Source of the DNA: an uncultured Opitutaceae bacterium | GTDB taxonomy: Bacteria > Verrucomicrobiota > Verrucomicrobiae > Opitutales > Opitutaceae | Assembly: GCA_946482625.1 (NCBI GenBank) | Contig: CAMLSH010000299.1 | Span: 1 to 5,209 of the forward strand | Direction: 5' to 3' | DNA: 5,209 bases | Shown here: one piece after another, positions 1 to 4,426 of the stretch | How the letters are laid out: the number at the start of each line of letters is the position of its first letter | Position numbering within the stretch: position 1 is the stretch's first letter | Translations under genes and position numbers: made by a program | The notes under the pieces: model-generated | What the model was told of the DNA's origin: nothing | The model's database searches: none | What the model saw: the letters and a program-made list of their open reading frames with translations, nothing else

Positions 1-149
1 AGGATCGTGAAGCTGGCGAGCTGCATGCCGATGTTCACGGCATCGATGCCAAACTTGGTTACCAATTCCTGCACAAGACCACCTTCGGCAGCGTGAGCCG
101 AGTGTGCTTCAACAGTAGGTGCTGCGGCAGCGAGGATGAAGGAGAACAT
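1..149 (-). CDS. atpF: F0F1 ATP synthase subunit b, N-terminal part (runs off the left edge)
   Basis: Only the first 49 codons are present. Subunit b forms the peripheral stalk: an N-terminal membrane helix followed by a long cytoplasmic coiled coil that holds F1 to subunit a. The visible protein begins MFSFILAAAAPTVEAHSA, passes a short AAEGG stretch, and reaches LVTKFGIDAVNIGMQLASF, which matches the FGID...(A/Q)xxxF entry into the b-subunit membrane helix. The segment before it is hydrophobic and alanine-rich, like a signal peptide or second membrane anchor. The frame stays open upstream of the ATG as far as a TGA at 213-215, with only a CTG (207-209) as another possible start; that CTG would lie at the base of the stem-loop at 178-207. 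I therefore prefer the ATG. No Shine-Dalgarno sequence precedes it. Position directly after atpE supports the identity. The stalk domain is outside the window. Confidence 0.86.
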   Translation of the reverse strand, partial: MFSFILAAAAPTVEAHSAHAAEGGLVQELVTKFGIDAVNIGMQLASFTI

Positions 150-177
150 GGGAATGGCTGAAAGGGGAAGGAGACTC

Positions 178-207
178 GCCGCGCGGATCGATGCGATGCC
201 GCGCGGC
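178..207 (-). other. GC-rich stem-loop in the atpE-atpF intergenic region
   Basis: Read on the minus strand, GCCGCGCGG pairs perfectly with CCGCGCGGC nine bases long. Inside the 12-nt loop, ATCG and CGAT can form a further four pairs around a CAT triloop, leaving one bulged C. The structure begins about 18 nt after the atpE stop and ends 28 nt before the atpF ATG. No U-run follows it, only a pyrimidine-rich stretch, so it is not a classical intrinsic terminator. Its position suggests an RNA-stability or attenuating element that protects the 3' end of the atpE message or limits atpF output. The structure is seen in the sequence; the function is inferred. Confidence 0.6.
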
Positions 208-225
208 AGGTATCAAAGAGACAAC

Positions 226-429
226 TTACTTGGCGAGGAACAGCGCGAGGAGGCCGAGACCTTCTGCGAGCGCCATACCGAGAATGGATTGGACGAGGAT
301 CTTGCCGGAGGCGGCGGGATTACGGCCGACAGCTTCAGCGGCTTTGGTGCCGATGAGACCGACAGCGGTGGCGGCGGCGATGAGGCCGGCGGCGGAGGCG
401 ATGTTGCCAGTGATTTCTGCGAGGATCAT
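226..429 (-). CDS. atpE: F0F1 ATP synthase subunit c (ring proteolipid)
   Basis: Subunit c (67 aa) is a two-helix hairpin; a ring of copies rotates in the membrane and carries ions past subunit a. Helix 1 spans about residues 8-33, the polar loop is R36-N37-P38 (the RQP loop of E. coli), and helix 2 spans about 44-65 with the ion-binding carboxylate Glu56 in GMALAEGLG. An ungapped comparison with E. coli c (offset 5) puts Glu56 at Asp61. Val23 and Gly57 lie where sodium-type rings have polar ligands (Gln, Ser), which argues for proton coupling. The helix-1 GxGxGxG packing motif reads A18-x-A20-x-A22-x-G24, unusually alanine-rich. The protein is slightly shorter than the usual 70-80 aa. The ATG at 429 has no Shine-Dalgarno but follows a G-poor A/C-rich leader. 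It sits between atpB (81 bp upstream) and atpF. Confidence 0.97.
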   Translation of the reverse strand: MILAEITGNIASAAGLIAAATAVGLIGTKAAEAVGRNPAASGKILVQSILGMALAEGLGLLALFLAK

Positions 430-459
430 GTGCGTGGTGGTTGGATTATTTTTGTTCGT
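430..459 (-). promoter_or_regulatory. A/C-rich, G-poor leader immediately upstream of atpE
   Basis: The 30 nt before the atpE start, read on the minus strand, contain 15 A, 11 C, 2 T and only 2 G, with a run of five A. This stands out against the GC-rich surroundings. Such a stretch can form little secondary structure and lacks any Shine-Dalgarno sequence. Unstructured A-rich leaders are known to aid initiation by ribosomal protein S1, and E. coli atpE also has a translational enhancer upstream of its start. A similar role here is inferred from composition and position only. Confidence 0.4.
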
Positions 460-510
460 TCTCTCAGCCGTGCACGTTTATTGGATACATGCTCCCGACT
501 GCGAAATGGG

Positions 511-1398
511 TCAGTGGGCGGATTCCTTGGCGTGGGCGTCATGGCCGTGGCCATGTTCTTCGTCGTGGTCATCGCCGTGATTGCAGATCAGGCCGATGTA
601 GACGGCAGTCAGGAGCGTGAAGACAAGGCCTTGGACAAAGCCGACCAGCAGTTCGAGGAAGTAGAACGGCGGCAGGAAATGCATCGCGTGGAGGAGATTT
701 TCGCCACCGAAGACGTTTCCGAAGAGACGCATCGAGAGCGTGACCGGACGGATGAAGATCGAAACGACTTCAATAAAGCCGACGACGATGAAGACCAGCG
801 AGAGGCCCCAGTACATGGCCGGAGCGAGTTCCTTCTTGTCCGCTTTGTTACCGAAAAGGTCTTTGATGAGAAGTCCCGGGCCGGCGTAACGCATCACGAT
901 GATGAACCAAGCTCCGAAGGAAACGAGCGCGAGGGCGATGGTGCCGTTGAGTTCAGACGTGTGGGGACGTACCAGCGGAGTGGTTACATGGAAATGGCCG
1001 TCGACGTCGTGGCCCCAACCGATGGTGCCTACGCCTGGAATGAGGCCGGACCAGTTGTGAAAGACGATGAAGATGAAAAGCGTGATGAGAACCGGGAAGG
1101 CCATCGGCATGGCTTTCTTGCCGACGATGGGTTCGTATAGCCCGCGAAGCCCGTCGACTGCGCTTTCTACAATCGCCTGGCCGCGAGTAGGGACGATCTT
1201 AGGCGTGGCGACGAGCGTGCGGACGAGTACGATAATCGCGACCGTGATCAGTACACTATAGAGAATGCTGTTGGTAATCGGGAGACCGAGAAAGCCTTTA
1301 AGCGACTCGGCTTTTTCGTGACCGCCTTCCGCGGCAAACGCAGTCGCGCCAGAGGCGAGCATCGACATCGAAAAGGCTAATTTCTTGAGTGCGGGCAT
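511..1398 (-). CDS. atpB: F0F1 ATP synthase subunit a
   Basis: Subunit a (295 aa from the chosen start) forms the two ion half-channels against the c-ring. The key motif LSMRLFGN has Arg224, equivalent to E. coli Arg210, needed for rotation-coupled transport. NVFGGE (Glu233) and VQGLVF (Gln256) match the E. coli Glu219 and Gln252 regions, and GFIE (Glu210) precedes. Membrane segments are visible near 43-65, 99-122, 152-170, 195-215 and 245-272. The ATG at 1398 gives a signal-peptide-like start: two lysines, a hydrophobic core and an A-F-A cleavage-like site before AEGGHEKAE. A TTG at 1467 would add 23 unremarkable residues and is disfavoured. The C-terminus is a hydrophilic tail, NHGDDHDEEHGHGHDAHAKE, with seven histidines in its last 22 residues. 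No atpI lies upstream; the gap to trmB is 175 bp. Confidence 0.97.
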   Translation of the reverse strand: MPALKKLAFSMSMLASGATAFAAEGGHEKAESLKGFLGLPITNSILYSVLITVAIIVLVRTLVATPKIVPTRGQAIVESAVDGLRGLYEPIVGKKAMPMAFPVLITLFIFIVFHNWSGLIPGVGTIGWGHDVDGHFHVTTPLVRPHTSELNGTIALALVSFGAWFIIVMRYAGPGLLIKDLFGNKADKKELAPAMYWGLSLVFIVVGFIEVVSIFIRPVTLSMRLFGNVFGGENLLHAMHFLPPFYFLELLVGFVQGLVFTLLTAVYIGLICNHGDDHDEEHGHGHDAHAKESAH

Positions 1399-1478
1399 GT
1401 CTGCGCGGATGAGCGTTTGATCAGTGGAAAAGGCGATGACGTAGGCAAACGCGTTCCCCCTCGTCAATAATTGAAATC

Positions 1479-1506
1479 AATCCGGCTTATGGATGCGCCC
1501 GGAATT
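1479..1506 (-). other. Imperfect inverted repeat between trmB and atpB
   Basis: On the minus strand AATTCCGGGC can pair with GCCGGATT, about eight pairs with a bulged T and a bulged G, across a ten-base loop. It begins 67 nt after the trmB stop and is followed by GATTTCAATTATT, which is AT-rich but has no true U-run. It may be a weak terminator separating trmB from the atp genes, or chance. I see no convincing promoter in the same 175-bp gap. Confidence 0.22.
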
Positions 1507-1573
1507 AGCACGACCGTCACATTTGGCCGGCTCAACTTATCGTAATAGTCGCGAGGCCCGCTGGAATCTGGCG

Positions 1574-2191
1574 TTATCCGTGGTTCGCAGGCGGCGTGGC
1601 GCGGCGGGCGATCAGCGATTGGTAAGCGTCCGCGCGGCTTTGGAAGACGGTCTCCAGCTCGAAAGGCCACACTGCCGACGGATCGTGTTTCCAGTCAGAA
1701 TGGGCGGCAACGGCGCGGTGCGCGTGCGTGTGATAGGGCGCGTAGTCGGTCCGGAAACACAGGCGGGCCGACGGTGCGCACTTGTTGGCCAAGGCGGCTA
1801 GAAAGTCGGGCTGCAGTATGCGGTTTTTGTGGTGCCGACGCTTGGGCCACGGGTCGGGAAACAAAATAAGCACGTCGGCGAGAGTCGCATCAGGTGGAAG
1901 CGCATCGAGGAACTCACGCGCCTCGGCTTGGAGAAAAATGAGGTTAGTCAGCCTGGCGCGGTCGCGTTTGCGGGCCGCACGGAGGATGCGATCGTTCAGC
2001 AGATCGATGCCGATGCAGAACGCCTCTGGGTGAGCGGTCGCGTAGCCCGTGAGGTAGTGCCCGTGGCCGCAACCGATCTCCAAGGTGAGCGGCGGTTTGC
2101 CGGGCAGGGTTTCGGCGAGAAAGGTTTTGAGGTCCGCCAGACGAGTGTCGCGGCGGGCCAGGTAGTCGGCAGTTCTAACGGCATTATCCAC
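1574..2191 (-). CDS. trmB: tRNA (guanine-N7-)-methyltransferase TrmB
   Basis: TrmB transfers a methyl group from S-adenosylmethionine to N7 of G46 in the variable loop of many tRNAs. The 205-aa protein has the class I methyltransferase fold. Motif I, LEIGCGHGHYL (37-47), binds SAM, and GIDLLNDRIL (61-70) holds the acidic residue at the end of strand 2. The family signature FPDPWPKRRHHKNRI (111-125) includes Asp113, the proposed catalytic residue of the FPDPW motif. FRTDYAPY (146-153) and the C-terminal ETVFQSRADAY (180-190) match the TrmB TDxxxY and TxFexR signatures. The start is GTG, because an in-frame TAG lies 12 nt upstream and no ATG is available nearby. There is no visible Shine-Dalgarno sequence. 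The length is typical of short bacterial TrmB proteins. It lies 134 bp after phoR and 175 bp before atpB, so co-transcription with either is uncertain. Confidence 0.95.
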   Translation of the reverse strand: MDNAVRTADYLARRDTRLADLKTFLAETLPGKPPLTLEIGCGHGHYLTGYATAHPEAFCIGIDLLNDRILRAARKRDRARLTNLIFLQAEAREFLDALPPDATLADVLILFPDPWPKRRHHKNRILQPDFLAALANKCAPSARLCFRTDYAPYHTHAHRAVAAHSDWKHDPSAVWPFELETVFQSRADAYQSLIARRATPPANHG

Positions 2192-2325
2192 GCCGGGGAG
2201 CTAGCAGAGGAGGCGGGGCGCGAGAAAGCGTAAAGCGTGCGAACCTGCGCGGAGCTTGGTCGCGGGAAGGATCGCGGAGATGCGCGCGTGTGTGTGACGC
2301 GTCTCAGCGGAGCGCCCGATCGCGA

Positions 2326-3597
2326 TCAGGAATTCACGCGGACCGGCAGTCCGAAAAAGAACGCGGTCCCCTGCCCTAGCGTGCTCTCCACCCAAACGCG
2401 TCCGCCGTGGAGTTGGACGATATGCTTCACGATGCTGAGGCCGAGGCCGGTGCCGCCCTTGTCGCGCGAGCGGCCTTTATCGACGCGGTAGAAGCGCTCG
2501 AAAATGTGGGGAAGGTCGTCGGCGGGAATGCCCGGGCCGTTGTCGCGTATGCACACTTCCACTTCCTGTTCGCGCCGCCGTGCGGACACGTCGATATGCG
2601 AGCCCTTGGGCGTGTATTTGAGCGCGTTATCGAGCAGATTCTCCAAAACCTGCGTGATCTTGAGCGGGTCGAGTAGGAGTTCGCCGACGTTCGGATCGAT
2701 CGCGAAATGGAGCTGGTGATCCGCCGCGGCCGGGCGTGCACGATAGTCGTCGATCACTGTGGCGATGAGCGCAGACAGGCCCGTGGATTCGCGGCGCAGA
2801 CCCGGGTTGATGGACTCCAAACGCGAAAGCGTGAGCAGATCTTCCAGGAGTGAATTGAGGCGCTCGGTGTGGCGCTGGATGGTGCGGAGAAATTTGTCGC
2901 GATCGGTCACTGGCATGTCGCGGTGCCCGTCCACGAGCGTCTCGGTATAGCCTTTTATGATGCTGAGCGGCGTGCGCAGCTCATGGGAGACGTTGGCGAC
3001 GAAATCTTTGCGAACCGCTTCGAGTTTTTTCTGCTTGGTGATGTCGTGGAGCACGAAAAGCGCCCACGGGCCCTGCACGCCGTTGAGCGGAGGAATCGTG
3101 GTGCCGGTGACCTCAACCCAGAGGGAGCGATTGCCGTCGGCAAACTCCATTTCGTGCTGCGGCTCGGCCTCGTTTTTGCGCACGGATTCGACATAGGCGA
3201 GGAACGTTACGCTGTGCAAAACCCGTTCGAGACGTTGGTGGAGACTGTTGGTCGCCTTGGGGAAAATTTCCTGGAGCGCGTTGTTAGCCAGTAAGATGTA
3301 ATTGTCGCGATCCACGATCAAGACCGCCTCCTGGAGGCTGCCAAGCGTCGCCTCAAGCTGCGCGAGTTGCCCCGTGCGCTGATGCTGGAGTCGGGTGACC
3401 TCGGAGATCAGCTCGTTGGTTTCGCGGCAGAGTTGATCCCAGCTTTCGCTCAGCGCCCCGGGAAGATCCTCACGCAGGAGCGGCTGCTTTTGCAGGATCG
3501 CCTGATGCAGGCTGCGCATCGCGCGACGATGCGCCCAATGCCGTCTCAACAAAACAACCAGCGCCACAACGAGCGCGGCGGTGATCAGGTAAAGCAT
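2326..3597 (-). CDS. phoR: PhoR-like membrane sensor histidine kinase
   Basis: This 423-aa kinase would autophosphorylate and pass phosphate to the regulator encoded just upstream. Residues 3-17 form one membrane helix followed by an arginine-rich cytoplasmic stretch; there is no periplasmic domain. A helical linker (about 52-82) leads to a PAS domain (about 83-188, beginning LGSLQEAVLIVDRDNYILLANN). The HisKA H-box is FVANVSHELRTPLSIIKGY with phospho-acceptor His205. The ATPase domain has N-box ENLLDNALKYTPKG (Asn324), G1 DNGPGIP (352-358), F-box FERFYRVD (366-373) and G2 GGTGLGLSIVKH (381-392), so all catalytic elements are intact. The TM-PAS-HisKA-HATPase order without an extracellular sensor is that of PhoR, which senses through the Pst transporter and PhoU in well-studied systems. 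The ATG overlaps the end of phoB by 13 nt, so translation is probably coupled. The phosphate signal itself is inferred, as no pst or phoU gene is visible. Confidence 0.88.
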   Translation of the reverse strand: MLYLITAALVVALVVLLRRHWAHRRAMRSLHQAILQKQPLLREDLPGALSESWDQLCRETNELISEVTRLQHQRTGQLAQLEATLGSLQEAVLIVDRDNYILLANNALQEIFPKATNSLHQRLERVLHSVTFLAYVESVRKNEAEPQHEMEFADGNRSLWVEVTGTTIPPLNGVQGPWALFVLHDITKQKKLEAVRKDFVANVSHELRTPLSIIKGYTETLVDGHRDMPVTDRDKFLRTIQRHTERLNSLLEDLLTLSRLESINPGLRRESTGLSALIATVIDDYRARPAAADHQLHFAIDPNVGELLLDPLKITQVLENLLDNALKYTPKGSHIDVSARRREQEVEVCIRDNGPGIPADDLPHIFERFYRVDKGRSRDKGGTGLGLSIVKHIVQLHGGRVWVESTLGQGTAFFFGLPVRVNS

Positions 3598-4304
3598 GTC
3601 TGGACTTTGCGCTCGGCGAGCCGGTACCCCACCCCGCGGATGGTCTCAATCCAGTCGGCTTCGCCACCGAGTTTCTCGCGGAGTCGCCGCACATGCGTAT
3701 CGACCGTGCGCGTTTCGATTTCGGTCTCGTAGTTCCACACGTTGATGAGGAGATGCTCGCGGGTCTGCACGCGGCCGCGCCGTTCCATGAGCAGACGGAG
3801 CAGCTTGAACTCGGTCGCGGTCAGCTCGATCGGTTTGCCCGAGACCACCGCCTCGTGCCGTTCGATATCGATCACGATCTCGCCGGCTTGGAGCCTCTTG
3901 ATTTCTTCGCCGGCGCCCTCCGACGAGCGACGTAAAATCGATTGAACCCGGAGCACAAGCTCCTTGGTGCTAAATGGCTTACAAATGTAGTCGTCGGCGC
4001 CCGTTTCCAGACCTTGGATACGATCCGACTCCTCGGCTTTGGCCGTGAGGAAAATCACGGGGACTTTCTTGAGCTGCGGATCGGCTCGCAGCAAACGGCA
4101 GATTTGCACGCCGTTCAGGTCAGGCATCATCACATCGAGAATCACCAAATCGGGCAAAAATGTGCGCGCGGTGCCGAGGCTGTTATTGGGATTATTAATC
4201 GCCTCCACCAAATATCCCTTGGCCTTGAGATGGTAAGAAACCAGTTCGGTGACATCGGCTTCGTCATCCACGATCAAGATTTTCTTCGCTTTGCTGTCCG
4301 TCAT
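3585..4304 (-). CDS. phoB: PhoB/OmpR-family response regulator
   Basis: This is a 239-aa DNA-binding response regulator. The receiver domain (about 7-125) has the acidic pair Asp13/Asp14 in ILIVDDEAD, the phospho-acceptor Asp57 in VILDVMMPDLNG, Thr87 in FLTAKA and Lys109 in CKPF, so the phosphorylation site is complete. The C-terminal winged helix (about 138-232) shows ELTATEFKLLRLL, a transactivation loop, the recognition-helix region RTVDTHVRRLREKLG (199-213) and IETIRGVGYRL, all typical of OmpR/PhoB proteins. Length is normal. The ATG at 4304 lacks a Shine-Dalgarno sequence; a promoter-like element lies about 43-73 bp upstream. Its stop overlaps the kinase start by 13 nt. Pairing with a PhoR-type kinase favours PhoB, but OmpR-family paralogues with other inputs cannot be excluded from sequence alone. 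Confidence 0.88.
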   Translation of the reverse strand: MTDSKAKKILIVDDEADVTELVSYHLKAKGYLVEAINNPNNSLGTARTFLPDLVILDVMMPDLNGVQICRLLRADPQLKKVPVIFLTAKAEESDRIQGLETGADDYICKPFSTKELVLRVQSILRRSSEGAGEEIKRLQAGEIVIDIERHEAVVSGKPIELTATEFKLLRLLMERRGRVQTREHLLINVWNYETEIETRTVDTHVRRLREKLGGEADWIETIRGVGYRLAERKVQTCFT

Positions 4305-4346
4305 ATTTGCACGGAAGCTAAGCTCTCCCCTCAGCCAAGCCGAGCG

Positions 4347-4377
4347 ATTTTACCCGGGCGTTTCACAAATGTTACAG
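4347..4377 (-). promoter_or_regulatory. Candidate phoB promoter with Pho-box-like element
   Basis: On the minus strand the hexamer TAAAAT (plus 4347-4352) matches TATAAT at five of six positions and would start transcription roughly 35 nt before the phoB ATG. There is no good -35 box. Instead, 7 bp upstream of the hexamer lies CTGTAACATTTGTGAAAC (4360-4377). Its first half matches the E. coli Pho-box unit CTGTCATA at six of eight bases; the second half is poor. Activator-dependent Pho promoters commonly replace the -35 box with a Pho box, so autoregulation by the adjacent regulator is plausible. Match counts were made by eye. Confidence 0.38.
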
Positions 4378-4382
4378 ACATT
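4368..4382. repeat. Inverted repeat AATGT-N5-ACATT upstream of phoB
   Basis: Perfect 5-bp arms flank a 5-bp spacer, overlapping the upstream part of the Pho-box-like element. A dyad of this size in a promoter region can be a dimeric regulator operator, though PhoB-family proteins usually bind direct repeats. The dyad is seen; any binding is inferred. Confidence 0.3.
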
Positions 4383-4383
4383 C

Positions 4384-4410
4384 CTGACGCTCGTGGTCGG
4401 CGGCCGTCAG
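4384..4410 (-). terminator. Stem-loop after mnmG, possible weak terminator
   Basis: On the minus strand CTGACG pairs perfectly with CGTCAG across a 15-nt loop, starting 17 nt past the mnmG stop. No U-run follows (the next bases are GAATGTCTGT), so intrinsic termination would be weak. It may be a 3' stabiliser or simply chance. Its place between mnmG and the candidate phoB promoter fits a transcription-unit boundary. Confidence 0.28.
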
Positions 4411-4426
4411 CCGTTCCCCTCGCCTG

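Noticed and set aside
150..209. A CTG start for atpF adding 20 residues
   Set aside because: CTG starts are rare, and this one would sit in the base of the stem-loop at 178-207; the ATG at 149 lies free downstream.
136..1140. A 334-codon plus-strand open frame opposite atpF, atpE and atpB
   Set aside because: It is antisense to three confidently identified ATP synthase genes. Its product is a low-complexity mix of Gly, Asp, Glu and Arg runs with no family signature, as expected from the complement of alanine- and valine-rich coding DNA.
1399..1467. Longer atpB start at a TTG (1465-1467), adding 23 residues
   Set aside because: The extension is unremarkable in sequence and would bury the signal-peptide-like segment that begins cleanly at the ATG at 1398.
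1440..1467. TTGACG on the minus strand as the -35 box of an atp promoter
   Set aside because: No acceptable -10 hexamer lies at 16-18 bp spacing; the best candidates match TATAAT at only two positions or so.
1464..1670. A 68-codon minus-strand frame between trmB and atpB
   Set aside because: It overlaps the trmB C-terminus in another frame, is rich in Arg and Pro, and shows no recognisable family.
2201..2395. A 64-codon minus-strand frame in the phoR-trmB gap
   Set aside because: It starts inside the phoR 3' end in another frame and ends just upstream of trmB, with no family resemblance or initiation signal.
2869..3294. Plus-strand open frame of 141 codons opposite phoR
   Set aside because: It is antisense to the intact kinase HisKA and PAS regions; no motif is recognisable.
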